DNA of 64,000 bases from Solirubrobacterales bacterium (GTDB lineage: Bacteria; Actinomycetota; Thermoleophilia; Solirubrobacterales; Solirubrobacteraceae), in the NCBI GenBank assembly GCA_019241635.1, contig JAFAWR010000037.1:1-64000 (forward strand). Direction: 5' to 3'. Within the stretch, counting starts at the first letter, position 1, and every line of letters begins with the position of its first letter. Made by a program: the position numbers and the translations under genes. Shown one piece after another: positions 33,042 to 41,587 of the stretch. The notes under the pieces were generated by a model, which was not told the origin of the DNA, made no database searches, and was given only the letters and a program-made list of their open reading frames with translations.

Positions 33042-34420
33042 AGAAGCGGTCCTGGCTGCTGATCCTGGCGGCGGTGGCCATCGCCGCCCTGGCGCTCGCT
33101 CCCGAGGCCTTCGCCGCGGCCGGGGGCGGGTCGGGCGGCTTCGGCGGCGGGGGTGGCGGAGGCGGAGGCCACGGGAGTGGCTTCGCCCTGTATCTCCTGA
33201 TCCAACTGCTGATCCGCATCGCGCTGCTCGGCCACGGCCTCGGCGCGCTGTTCCTGATCGCCCTGGCCCTCCTGTATCTGCTGTTCGCCCGGGTCGTTCC
33301 GCACATGCGCAGCGAGTGGTCGGGCGGACCGCGCGCGCGCCGGCGCACCGCCCAGCGCGAACGTCGGATCGAGGCGGCGGCCGCGGTGGCGGCCGAGGAC
33401 GACGCGGCGTTCGCCCCCGACGCGGTGAGAGCCAACGCCACCGCGCTGTTCAAGCAGGTCCAGTCCGCCTGGGACCGCGGCGACCGGGCCGCGCTGGCTC
33501 GCCTGGTCGCGCCCGGCCTCCTGACCGAGTGGGAGCGGCGCCTCGACGACCTCGAGCGTCGCGGCTGGCGCAACCGGGTCGAGGTGCTGGGCGAACCGAA
33601 CGTCGAATACGTGGGCCTGAACCACCACGGCGACACGACCGACTCGGTCACGGTCCGGATCGAGGCCAAGCTCCGCGACTACGTCACCGATCGCTTCGGC
33701 AACCACCTGAGGCGCTCCGGCCGCCTCACCGAGACCGTCAACCTGCGCGAGTTCTGGACGCTGCGACAGAACGGCCATGGCCGTTGGATGCTGGCGAGCA
33801 TCGAGCAGCGCGCCGAGGGCACGCACGTGCTCAAGGAGGGCATCGTCGCCGACGCCCTGTCAGATGAGACAGGCATGCGCGACGAGGCGCTGATCGAGGG
33901 CGCGATGGCCGACGCCGTCCCCGAGGGCACCGCCGTCTCCGAGGTCGCCGACCTCGATTACGCCGGCGACGCCCACGCGGCGGCGCTCGATCTCAGCCTG
34001 GCCGACGGCCGCTTCGCCCCTGACGTGCTCGAGGTCACGGCCCGCCGGGCCGCCCAGGCCTGGGCCGAGGCGGTGGATGGCAACGATGCCCGGCTGCGCT
34101 CGATCGCGCATGGGCAGGCCGTGCGCGATCTGCTGCACCCCGGCGACCCGAGCGAGCGGACCCGGCTCGTGGTCCGCGGCCCGGAGGTGCGCAAGATCCG
34201 GATCGTCAACCTCGACGCGAGGACTCAGCCACCCACGATGACCGTGGAGGTCGAGCTCCACGGTCGCCGGTACATCGAGGACCGGGACACCACGACGATC
34301 CTGGCCGGGAGCCAGTCCCGCGCCACCACGTTCACCGAGCAGTGGACGTTTGCGCTCGACGGCGACGCGCGCCAGCCCTGGCTGCTGAGCGCGGTCGGCG
34401 GCGCCATCGTCCAGGCGTGA
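33038..34420 (+). CDS. Membrane protein with two Tim44-like domains
   Basis: 460 residues, start ATG 33038 overlapping the lipA stop. Signal-like N-terminus, a Gly-rich stretch ([19 protein letters not shown]), then one or two transmembrane segments (about 48-90). A first Tim44-like domain (about 125-270) includes LFKQVQSAWDRGDRAAL and FWTLRQNGHGRWMLASIEQ; a second, related domain (about 310-460) includes AAQAWAEAVDGNDARL and EQWTFALDG. Such Gly-rich plus Tim44 proteins are common in bacteria and membrane-linked; the actual role is unknown. Coupling to lipA may be just transcriptional. Confidence 0.8.
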   Translation: MKKRSWLLILAAVAIAALALAPEAFAAAGGGSGGFGGGGGGGGGHGSGFALYLLIQLLIRIALLGHGLGALFLIALALLYLLFARVVPHMRSEWSGGPRARRRTAQRERRIEAAAAVAAEDDAAFAPDAVRANATALFKQVQSAWDRGDRAALARLVAPGLLTEWERRLDDLERRGWRNRVEVLGEPNVEYVGLNHHGDTTDSVTVRIEAKLRDYVTDRFGNHLRRSGRLTETVNLREFWTLRQNGHGRWMLASIEQRAEGTHVLKEGIVADALSDETGMRDEALIEGAMADAVPEGTAVSEVADLDYAGDAHAAALDLSLADGRFAPDVLEVTARRAAQAWAEAVDGNDARLRSIAHGQAVRDLLHPGDPSERTRLVVRGPEVRKIRIVNLDARTQPPTMTVEVELHGRRYIEDRDTTTILAGSQSRATTFTEQWTFALDGDARQPWLLSAVGGAIVQA

Positions 34421-34448
34421 GATTCCGCGGCGGGCCAGAGGGGCCCTA

Positions 34449-34606
34449 AGGCTCACGACAGAATTATTGACGTCTCCGACGGCGTCTGGACGCGCCTGAC
34501 GCCGCCGGCTCGCCCTCAAATACGCCCGGTATTCTCGCGGCGAGCCGGCGGCGCCAGACACGCCCAGCCACTCGTCAGATCCTGCCACTAATTCTGCCGT
34601 GAGCCC
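34449..34606. repeat. 158-bp fold-back palindrome upstream of the rhomboid gene
   Basis: Outer arms AGGCTCACGACAGAATTA (34449-34466) and 34589-34606 pair at 16 of 18; inner arms GCCGCCGGCTCGCC (34501-34514) and 34539-34552 are 14-bp perfect; the apex is AATAC-gcccg-GTATT (34519-34533). All three share one centre near 34527. Its right edge abuts the rhomboid -10 box. It lies between two co-directional genes; candidates are a terminator, a structured RNA or a palindromic element. Confidence 0.75.
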
Positions 34607-34612
34607 TAAGCT
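34607..34612 (+). promoter_or_regulatory. Putative leaderless -10 box (TAAGCT) of the rhomboid gene
   Basis: TAAGCT ends 9 nt before GTG 34622 and begins immediately after the palindrome, so the palindrome occupies the -35 and upstream region of this promoter. Confidence 0.4.
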
Positions 34613-34621
34613 CGCCAGCCT

Positions 34622-35395
34622 GTGATCCCGCTCAAGGACAACATCCCGACGAACCGCTTTCCGTTCGTCACGGTGGGGCTGATCCTGGCCAACGTCGTCG
34701 TGTACCTCCTGGCCATCCGGCACGGCGGGTCGCTGATCAGCGGACCGGCGACCACCGAGGTCGTCAAGTACGGGGCGACGCCGTACGCGCTGACTCATCC
34801 GGCCTTCCACTGCGGGGTGATCCCGACGTTCGGCGGGGCGGCGCTCGGATGTCACAAGGGCTCGTTCCCGAACACCATCCCCACGTGGGAGACGGTCTTC
34901 ACCGCGATGTTCATGCACGCCTCGATCCTCCACATCGGCGGCAACATGCTGTTCCTGTGGATCTTCGGCAACAACGTCGAAGACGCCATGGGACCGGTCA
35001 AGTACCTGGGTTTCTACATCGTCGGGGGGATCGCGGCGCTCGCCCTGCAGACCGCGGTGGCCCCGAACTCCCCCGCTCCCACGCTCGGCGCCTCGGGCGC
35101 GATCGCCGCGGTGCTCGGTGGCTACATCCTGCTCTATCCCCGCGCCCGCGTGCTCACGCTGGTGTTCATCATCCTGTTCTTCACGGTGATCGAGTTGCCG
35201 GCGCTCGTGGTGTTGGGGATCTGGTTCATCGAGCAGGCCGTGTTCGGCGCAGCCAACCTGACCAACCCCACCGGGGGAGGCGGCGGGGTCGCCTACTTCG
35301 CCCACGTCGGTGGGTTCGCGTTCGGGCTGCTCACGGTCAAGCTGCTCGCCACTCGAGGGCGAAGGCAGGTCCCGCCCCGCTATCCGGTGTACTGA
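34622..35395 (+). CDS. Rhomboid-family intramembrane serine protease
   Basis: 257 residues from GTG 34622. About six transmembrane helices. Catalytic Ser in GASGAIAAVLG (L4 motif) and His in FAHVGGFAFG form the dyad, and the HIGGNMLFLWIFG segment is the conserved L1/TM2 region. It cleaves membrane proteins within the bilayer. It is followed by a small membrane protein and a D,D-carboxypeptidase with minimal spacing, suggesting a cell-envelope operon. Natural substrate unknown. Confidence 0.93.
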   Translation: MIPLKDNIPTNRFPFVTVGLILANVVVYLLAIRHGGSLISGPATTEVVKYGATPYALTHPAFHCGVIPTFGGAALGCHKGSFPNTIPTWETVFTAMFMHASILHIGGNMLFLWIFGNNVEDAMGPVKYLGFYIVGGIAALALQTAVAPNSPAPTLGASGAIAAVLGGYILLYPRARVLTLVFIILFFTVIELPALVVLGIWFIEQAVFGAANLTNPTGGGGGVAYFAHVGGFAFGLLTVKLLATRGRRQVPPRYPVY

Positions 35396-35400
35396 GCGCC

Positions 35401-35574
35401 TTGCGCCACGCCGTGTTCACCGTCGCCCTGCTGTTCATCGTGGCGCTCGGCGTATTGACCGTGCGCGACATCCGCATGCACGGCGCCACCCCGGTTGACG
35501 TGCTGGCGATCATCGTGCTGGTGCTGTTCACCACGGGTATCGTCGGCGCGCTGCTGCATCCTCCGCGACGATGA
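35401..35574 (+). CDS. Small two-helix membrane protein
   Basis: 57 residues from TTG 35401; GTG 35413 is an alternative. Two hydrophobic segments (AVFTVALLFIVALGVLTV and VLAIIVLVLFTTGIVGALL) flank a short charged loop. It fills the gap between the rhomboid stop and the carboxypeptidase gene and ends in an ATGA overlap with the latter, which supports its being real. Function unknown. Confidence 0.65.
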   Translation: MRHAVFTVALLFIVALGVLTVRDIRMHGATPVDVLAIIVLVLFTTGIVGALLHPPRR

Positions 35575-36572
35575 CCGTGCTCCAGGAAGGCCGCGCGCGC
35601 CGCCGCCCCCGCCGGCGGCCGCACCTCGCGCTCCGGCGCGCCGGACGGGTGCTCGCCGTCCTGGTCCTCAGTGCAGCCGCGCTCCTCGCGCTGATGGTCG
35701 CCCGGGTCCAGGGACCGGCGACGATCGCCCTCAATCGCCCGGTCGTCCCGGTCCACGCCAAGCTCGCCGCGCCGGAGCCGCAGCGCGGCAGCTACGGGAT
35801 CGCGCCGGCGCCGATCGGCGGCCAGGTGGCGGTCAAGCTCAAGCTCCCGTTGAAGAGCGGCCTGCTGTTCGATGTGCACACCGGCCAGGTGCTGTGGCAG
35901 AAGGACCCCAGCCGGATCGTGCCGATTGCCAGCCTGACCAAGATGATGACCGCCCTCCTGGTGGCCGAAAGAGCCAGGCCGAGCGACCGGGTGCTGATCA
36001 CCCGCGACGCGCTCCACTACACCGGCTCGGGCGTGGGGCTCCTTCCCAAGGGCAAGCGCGTCTCGCTCACCGCCCTGCTGTATGGGCTGCTGCTCCCCTC
36101 GGGCAACGACGCCGCGATCGCGTTGGCCGACCACGTGGCCGGGACTCAGGGCCGGTTCATCGCGCAGATGAACCAGAAGGCCCAGGCCCTGGGCCTGCGC
36201 TGCACCCATTTCGCGTCCGTGTCGGGCATCGTCGACCAGGACAACTACTCGTGCGCCCAGGACCTGGCGCTGATCGCCCACCTCGTGGTAACCCAGCCCC
36301 TGCTGGCCCCGATCGTCGCCTCGCGCAGCGCGATCCTGCCCTTCCCGATCAAGGGCGGCAAGCTCTACCTGTACAACAACAACCCGCTGCTGATCCTCCG
36401 CTATCCGGGCGTCGACGGGGTCAAGACCGGGTTCACCGATGCGGCCGGCCAGTGCCTGGTCGCCACCGCCAAACGCGGCCGGACCTGGCTGGGCGTGGTG
36501 CTCCTGCATTCGGGGGATACCTCGACCCAGGCACAGACGCTGCTGAGCGCCGGTTTCGCGAGGCTTGGTTAA
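35571..36572 (+). CDS. D-alanyl-D-alanine carboxypeptidase (peptidase S11, low-molecular-weight PBP)
   Basis: 333 residues from ATG 35571. An Arg-rich cytoplasmic N-terminus and one membrane segment (VLAVLVLSAAALLALMV) anchor it. Penicillin-binding motifs: SLTK (nucleophilic Ser), SGN in LLPSGNDAA, and KTG in DGVKTGFT. There is no C-terminal amphipathic anchor or PBP5-C domain, so it is a short form. It trims peptidoglycan pentapeptides outside the membrane and is coupled to the preceding small membrane protein. Confidence 0.93.
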   Translation: MTVLQEGRARRRPRRRPHLALRRAGRVLAVLVLSAAALLALMVARVQGPATIALNRPVVPVHAKLAAPEPQRGSYGIAPAPIGGQVAVKLKLPLKSGLLFDVHTGQVLWQKDPSRIVPIASLTKMMTALLVAERARPSDRVLITRDALHYTGSGVGLLPKGKRVSLTALLYGLLLPSGNDAAIALADHVAGTQGRFIAQMNQKAQALGLRCTHFASVSGIVDQDNYSCAQDLALIAHLVVTQPLLAPIVASRSAILPFPIKGGKLYLYNNNPLLILRYPGVDGVKTGFTDAAGQCLVATAKRGRTWLGVVLLHSGDTSTQAQTLLSAGFARLG

Positions 36573-36672
36573 GGGTGACCCCGTCACCGTCGGCGGTGCG
36601 TGAACGTGGCGCCCGGTGGGTATTTCACAGCGGGAGGTCCGGTCACAACTGCGGCATAACGAAGGAAGGCAG

Positions 36673-37206
36673 ATGTCCCCCGTCAGCTACCAGACGATCA
36701 AGCTCAGCAAAGGCAAGCACGCGAGTCCCGAGGACGGTGCGTGCGTGATGGAACTCGCTTCGATGCTTGCCGGCGAACCGTTCACCGATCACCCCGCCTC
36801 GGTCTGCCCGGTGATCGCGTCCTTCCTTCGCTCCTACAACGACTCGATCGACGAGCGTCGCCGCCAGTCGCTGTACGAGTACGCCTCGAGGGTTGTGGGC
36901 AGCCGGGCCGGGCACCGCGTTCAGGAGGCGCGGGCGGAGCGTCTGGCGGCGTGGGCCGACCAGGTGCTACGCAGCCGCCGCACCTGGTTCCTGCGCTCGC
37001 CGCTCCGCGCCCTGACCCGCCTGCGCAAGCCACCGATCGAAGCAATCGGCCCGTACGCGGTGCACGCCATCCCGAGGCACACCGATCAGACCCACGCGGC
37101 GGCGCTGGCCGTCGTCGATGAGCTGCTGGCGGTCGGCCACCGGGACGATCGAGTCTCCGCTCGGGTGATTGCGGCCCGAGCGCAGGCGCTCGATCCGGCC
37201 GCCTGA
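36673..37206 (+). CDS. Uncharacterised protein, paralogue of the 17203 gene
   Basis: 177 residues from ATG 36673, with AAGGAAGG just upstream. Shares with the gene at 17203 the block ELASMLAGEPF, SVCPVIASFLRSYND, DERRRQSLYEYAS and RVQEARA across residues about 20-95, plus a similar short basic lead-in. No signal peptide or clear membrane helix; a basic central region follows (RTWFLRSPLRALTRLRKP). The family is unknown to me. It is followed 61 nt later by a Crp-like regulator, which may be linked functionally. Confidence 0.75.
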   Translation: MSPVSYQTIKLSKGKHASPEDGACVMELASMLAGEPFTDHPASVCPVIASFLRSYNDSIDERRRQSLYEYASRVVGSRAGHRVQEARAERLAAWADQVLRSRRTWFLRSPLRALTRLRKPPIEAIGPYAVHAIPRHTDQTHAAALAVVDELLAVGHRDDRVSARVIAARAQALDPAA

Positions 37207-37267
37207 TCGGCGCGCAGACGCTGAGCGCGGAGCATCAGAGGGGCAAGCGCCCGCTGAGCTGAGCAGC

Positions 37268-37999
37268 ATGGCAACGGACGTCAGCCGGATCCTCGCCGAA
37301 GACCCCGAGCTCTCGGACGGCCTGACCGGACCGAGGCTCGAGGACGCGGTGCGCGACTGCGTGGCGGGAACCTGCGTGTGCCGCTCGGGGTCATGGTCGC
37401 CGCCGAGCGAGATCGGCGACATGCGCTTCGGGATCGGCCTGCTCATCCTCGACGGGCTGATCGTGCGCCGCGTCGGGGTGGCCGGCCGCTTCGGCGCCGA
37501 GCTGCTCGGAGACGGGGACCTGATGAACCCGTTCCATCCCCACGACATGGGGACCTCGCTGCCTCGGACGGGTAAGTGGCGGGTGCTGCGCGACTCCCGC
37601 ATGGCGATCCTCGACAGCGATTTCGTGTTGCGCGCGAGCCGCTATCCCGAGGTCGTCTCGGCGCTGCTGGCCCGAGCGCTCAAGCGCGCCCGGCACATCG
37701 CGACGAACATGGCGATCGTCCAGCAGCCGCGGATCGACCTGCGGCTGCACATGCTCTTCTGGGAGATGGCCGACCGCTGGGGGGTCGTCCGCCAGGACGG
37801 CGTCCATATACCCCTCCACCTGACCCACGCGATGCTGTCGGACCTCGTGGCGGCCCGGAGGCCCACCGTGACCAAGGCCCTCGGGGAGCTGGCCCAACGC
37901 GGCGCGGTGGTGTGGACGGGAAGCGACTGGCTGCTGCCCGGCGAGCCGCCGTCAGAGCTCGACGACGTCGGGTCGTTCACCATCGCCGGGATCACCTGA
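37268..37999 (+). CDS. Crp/Fnr-family transcriptional regulator
   Basis: 243 residues from ATG 37268. The N-terminal half is a cyclic-nucleotide-binding-like beta-roll (FGIGLLILDGLIVRRV, then GAELLGDGDLMNPF), without an obvious intact phosphate-binding cassette. The C-terminal winged helix is HLTHAMLSDLVAARRPTVTKALGELA with recognition helix RPTVTKALGEL, followed by a wing. Effector unknown. A 4-unit 11-bp tandem repeat begins in its stop codon. Confidence 0.85.
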   Translation: MATDVSRILAEDPELSDGLTGPRLEDAVRDCVAGTCVCRSGSWSPPSEIGDMRFGIGLLILDGLIVRRVGVAGRFGAELLGDGDLMNPFHPHDMGTSLPRTGKWRVLRDSRMAILDSDFVLRASRYPEVVSALLARALKRARHIATNMAIVQQPRIDLRLHMLFWEMADRWGVVRQDGVHIPLHLTHAMLSDLVAARRPTVTKALGELAQRGAVVWTGSDWLLPGEPPSELDDVGSFTIAGIT

Positions 38000-38041
38000 G
38001 CGCCACCGGAGCGCCACCCGAGCCCCACCTGAGCGCTGCCG
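37998..38041. repeat. Four tandem 11-bp repeats
   Basis: Consecutive units GAGCGCCACCG, GAGCGCCACCC, GAGCCCCACCT and GAGCGCTGCCG, starting within the TGA stop of the Crp-like gene. A short variable-number repeat produced by slippage is the simplest explanation; regulator binding is possible. Confidence 0.7.
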
Positions 38042-38083
38042 GACAACTCCCCGACGCGCCGGTGTGCAAAGCTTCGCCGCGCT

Positions 38084-40360
38084 TTGGCCAACATCGTGGG
38101 ACAGCGCATCCGCCGCAGAGAGGACCCGCGGTTCCTCCGGGGCGAGGGTCGCTACGTGGACGACCTGCAGCTGCCGGGCGCGCTGCACCTGACCTTCGTC
38201 CGCTCCTACATGGCCCACGCCAAGATCAACGGGATCGACAAGTCGGCGGCCGAAGCGGCCGGCGCTCAGGTGTTCACCGCGGCCGACACCGACCTAGTGG
38301 CGGAACCCGCGCCGCCGATGCTGGGCGTCGGCCCCGAGATGCACAGGCCGTTCCTCGCCCGCGACACGGTCAGGTTCGTGGGCGACATCGTGGCCGTCGT
38401 GCTCGCCGACACGCGCGAGGCCAGCGTTGACGCGGCCGAGCTGGTCGCCGTCGACTACGACTCGCTGCCGGTGGTCGCCGACCCGCTCGAAGCGGTCAAG
38501 GACGAGGTGCTGCTGTTCCCCGAGGTGGGCACGAACATCTGCTTCCAGCGGCCCGCGGACAACCCCGATCCGAACCTGCTCGAGTCGAGCGACGTGCGCG
38601 TGAAGGGACGTCTGATCAGCCAGCGGATCTCGGCTCTACCGATCGAGCCGCGATCCTCCGCGGCCCAGTTCGGCGAGGACGGGCGCCTGACCATGTGGAT
38701 CTCGTCACAGACGCCCCACCAGGACAAGGCCTACCTCGGTGCGATGCTTGGGCTGGACGACGAGCATGTGCGGGTTGTGGCTCCGGACATCGGCGGCGGA
38801 TTCGGAGCCAAGGGGGCCAGGGTCGAAGACGTGATCGTGGGGTGGACGGCCCGCGCGACCGGCCGGTCGGTCCGCTGGACCGAGACGCGCAGCGAGAACA
38901 TGGTCGCGCTCCAGCCCGGCCGGGCGATGGTCCTCGACTTCGAGCTCGGGGCGAGTCGCGAGGGCGTGCTCGACGCGCTCAAGCTCGACATCATCGCCGA
39001 CGCCGGCGCTTATCCCCACCTCGGGGCCTTCCTCCCCAACCTGACCGCTCTGATGTCGAGCGGCGTGTACAAGATCCCCAAGATCGAGGTGACGATCCGC
39101 TCGGTGCTGACCAACACGACGCCGACCGCTGCCGTGCGCGGCGCTGGCCGGCCCGAGGCCACCCAGATGCTCGAGCGCGCCATGGATCTGCTGGCCGACG
39201 AGCTCGAGATCGACCCGGCCGAGGTGCGCCGGCGCAACTTCATCCCCAACGACGCCTTCCCGTACACCACCGCCTCGGGCGCCCACTACGACATCGGCGA
39301 CTATGGCGGCGCGCTCAACCTCGCGCTCGAGAGCGCGGGCTACGACGAGCTGCGTCGCGAGCAGGCCAGCCGCCGCCAGAACGGAAACGCCGCCCGGCAG
39401 CTCGGGATCGGCCTGAGCGTGTACGTAGAGGTGACCAACGGGATCTCCGAGCAGGAGTTCGGCGCGGTCGAGATCACCCCGTCTGGCGAGGCCATCGTGC
39501 GCACCGGTTCTCTGTCGCAGGGCCAGGGGCATGAGACCACGTTCGCGCAGATCGTCGCCGAGCGCCTCGGCCTGCCGATCGAGAAGGTCACGGTCACCCG
39601 CGGCGACACCGACGTGGTTCCCCGAGGGACCTGTACCTACGGCTCGAAGTCGACCCAGATCGGCGGCGTGGCGGCCAGCAAGGCCTCCGAGGAGGTCGTC
39701 GAGAAGGGCAAGGCGCTGGCCGCGGCCGAGCTCGAGGCCAACCCCGAGGACATGGTCCTGAACGTCGAGGAGGGACGCTTCCACGTCGCCGGCGCGCCCG
39801 CGCCGTCGCTCACCTGGGGCGACCTCGCGTCACGCCTGGAATCTCAAAACCGTCTGGCCGAGCTCGCCGCCGAGGTCGACTTCCAGGCCTCGCAGCCGAC
39901 CTTCCCGTTCGGCGCGCATGTGGCCGTGGTCGAGGTCGACACCGAGACCGGCTCGGTGAAGCTCAGGCGCATGGTCGCGGTCGACGACGCGGGCCGGATC
40001 ATCAACCCGCTGGTGGCCGAGGGGCAGGTCCACGGCGGCGTCGTGGCCGGCATCGCGCAGGCGCTGTTCGAGGAGATGGCCTACGACTCCGACGGCAACC
40101 CGCAGAACGCCAACCTGGTCACCTACTGCATCCCGGCGGCGAGCGAGCTGCCCCCGATCGAGGTCGTGAACATGGAGACGCCGACGCCGATCAACCCGCT
40201 CGGCGTGAAGGGGATCGGCGAGTCCGGGACGATCGGCGCCACCCCGGCGGTGCAGAACGCGGTGATCGATGCGCTCTCGCCCTACGGCGTGCGGCACATC
40301 GACATGCCGCTGAACGGCGAGACCGTCTGGCGCGCCGTGCAGAACGCCCGCCAGGGCTAG
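38084..40360 (+). CDS. Molybdenum hydroxylase large subunit (xanthine dehydrogenase/CoxL-like)
   Basis: 758 residues; start TTG 38084, or GTG 38096 giving MGQRIRRRE. N-terminal Ald_Xan_dh a/b-hammerhead domain (about 15-130), then the molybdopterin-binding domain with GGGFGAKGARVEDV, AAVRGAGRPEATQ, SLSQGQGHET and GVKGIGESGTIGATPAV, which carries the catalytic Glu. The active-site loop AVRGAGRPEA lacks the selanyl-cysteine signature of true aerobic CO dehydrogenase, so this is a form-II or other hydroxylase. The FAD and iron-sulfur subunits that normally flank it are absent. Substrate unknown. Confidence 0.88.
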   Translation: MANIVGQRIRRREDPRFLRGEGRYVDDLQLPGALHLTFVRSYMAHAKINGIDKSAAEAAGAQVFTAADTDLVAEPAPPMLGVGPEMHRPFLARDTVRFVGDIVAVVLADTREASVDAAELVAVDYDSLPVVADPLEAVKDEVLLFPEVGTNICFQRPADNPDPNLLESSDVRVKGRLISQRISALPIEPRSSAAQFGEDGRLTMWISSQTPHQDKAYLGAMLGLDDEHVRVVAPDIGGGFGAKGARVEDVIVGWTARATGRSVRWTETRSENMVALQPGRAMVLDFELGASREGVLDALKLDIIADAGAYPHLGAFLPNLTALMSSGVYKIPKIEVTIRSVLTNTTPTAAVRGAGRPEATQMLERAMDLLADELEIDPAEVRRRNFIPNDAFPYTTASGAHYDIGDYGGALNLALESAGYDELRREQASRRQNGNAARQLGIGLSVYVEVTNGISEQEFGAVEITPSGEAIVRTGSLSQGQGHETTFAQIVAERLGLPIEKVTVTRGDTDVVPRGTCTYGSKSTQIGGVAASKASEEVVEKGKALAAAELEANPEDMVLNVEEGRFHVAGAPAPSLTWGDLASRLESQNRLAELAAEVDFQASQPTFPFGAHVAVVEVDTETGSVKLRRMVAVDDAGRIINPLVAEGQVHGGVVAGIAQALFEEMAYDSDGNPQNANLVTYCIPAASELPPIEVVNMETPTPINPLGVKGIGESGTIGATPAVQNAVIDALSPYGVRHIDMPLNGETVWRAVQNARQG

Positions 40361-40386
40361 CGCTGAGCGCCCGCGAGGGCTAGCGC
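40345..40386. repeat. Imperfect 19-bp direct repeat duplicating the end of the hydroxylase gene
   Basis: CGCCCGCCAGGGCTAGCGC (40345-40363) recurs with one mismatch at 40368-40386. The repeat includes the TAG stop codon, so the last codons and stop are duplicated downstream. Probably slippage or a microduplication. Confidence 0.65.
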
Positions 40387-40441
40387 AGGTTTCGGGGCCG
40401 AACCGCTCGCGCATCGAACGCGGGCTTCAGGGCGAGCATGA

Positions 40442-41587
40442 CGCAGCCGACATGGTCGTATCCGATCGGCCCGGAACACCGCGCTGCTCCTGATCTCGGC
40501 GCTCGCCCTCTCGTGGGCGCTGGCCGGGACATCGCTGGCCAGGCCCGAGGGACGGCACCCCCAGGCGTGCCGATCCGCCGCGAACAAGCACCGTCCGACC
40601 AGGCGCTGTCGGCGCCGCGTCAAGCGTCACGGCACGCGCTCGACGGCCCGTCCCACGACGGCCACCACGAGCACCGCGCCAACCCCACCAGGCTCGCCGA
40701 CAACGAGCCTGCCCGTGCCCGCACCGGGCGCCGCGCTCCCCAGCGCACCACCGTCGTTGCCGCTCTCAGCGCCCTCCGCCTGGGACCGCCCGTCGCTGAG
40801 CGATCCGACCACGGTCGAACTGAGCGACGCCAACCACGTGCTGGTGCTCAACCAGAGCCAGGACTACATCGTGCAGTGCCCGCCGGGGACACTCGAGCTC
40901 AGCGCGGCGCTCAACATCTGGGGCGGGCACAACGTCGTGCTGGAGAACTGCGACCTGGACGTGACGGCCTCGGACTGGGCGGCGCGGTTCAGCGATCAGA
41001 GCGGCACGCTGTGGATCCACGACGTCCACTTCGGCGGCGCGAACCTGACCGGCGGCATCCAGCTGCAGGAACCCGGCGCGACCCTGGTGATGCGCGACGT
41101 GCTGTTCGACACGGTGTACGGGAGCCTGAACACCAACCACGCCGAGCTCATCCAGACCTGGGCCGGACCGAGCCGGCTGATGATCGACGGGCTGACCGGC
41201 TCGACCACCTACCAGGGCCTGTTCCTCGAGCCCAACCAGTACGACAACGGCACGGCGCCCACGGTGTTCGATCTGCGCCATATCGACATCGACGACTCCG
41301 GTGGCGCCTACGCGCTGTGGCTAGGCGCGGTCAACGGATCGCCCCCGGGCGACGAGAGCGGAGCGATCCTGACCTGGAACGTCCAGGACGTGTACGTCGT
41401 GCCCAACCCGGCCCGGACCTGGCCCGGCTGGTGGCTGTGGCCCCAGCCCGAGTCGGGCGATCCGACCTGGGACGGTGTCATCGCCGGCGCACCCCCGGGC
41501 GGCAACTACGTTCAGGCCAGCGCGAACGGCGCCACGGGCGTGGACGACGGTGCCGAGCCGCCCGCACTGGCCGGCGAACTGCCCTAA
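40442..41587 (+). CDS. Secreted protein with beta-helix-like domain; start codon unresolved
   Basis: The open frame runs from 40442 to the TAA at 41587. It contains a good signal peptide (NTALLLISALALSWALAG) from about 40472, then a basic/Thr-Pro linker and a domain from about 40790 with repetitive beta-strands (VELSDANHVLVLNQSQ, NIWGGHNVVLENCDLDV, GTLWIHDVHFGGANL, TLVMRDVLFDTVYG), like right-handed beta-helix proteins. No ATG, GTG or TTG lies between the stop at 40439 and the signal peptide; ATG 40452 is out of frame. Either a frameshift or a non-standard start is involved. GTG 40715 would omit the signal. Substrate unknown. The stop overlaps the convergent VIT gene. Confidence 0.6.
   Translation, partial: RSRHGRIRSARNTALLLISALALSWALAGTSLARPEGRHPQACRSAANKHRPTRRCRRRVKRHGTRSTARPTTATTSTAPTPPGSPTTSLPVPAPGAALPSAPPSLPLSAPSAWDRPSLSDPTTVELSDANHVLVLNQSQDYIVQCPPGTLELSAALNIWGGHNVVLENCDLDVTASDWAARFSDQSGTLWIHDVHFGGANLTGGIQLQEPGATLVMRDVLFDTVYGSLNTNHAELIQTWAGPSRLMIDGLTGSTTYQGLFLEPNQYDNGTAPTVFDLRHIDIDDSGGAYALWLGAVNGSPPGDESGAILTWNVQDVYVVPNPARTWPGWWLWPQPESGDPTWDGVIAGAPPGGNYVQASANGATGVDDGAEPPALAGELP

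Noticed and set aside
38084-40360. Aerobic CO dehydrogenase (coxL)
   Set aside because: The active-site loop does not carry the selanyl-cysteine signature and coxS/coxM are missing, so only a general molybdenum hydroxylase is claimed.
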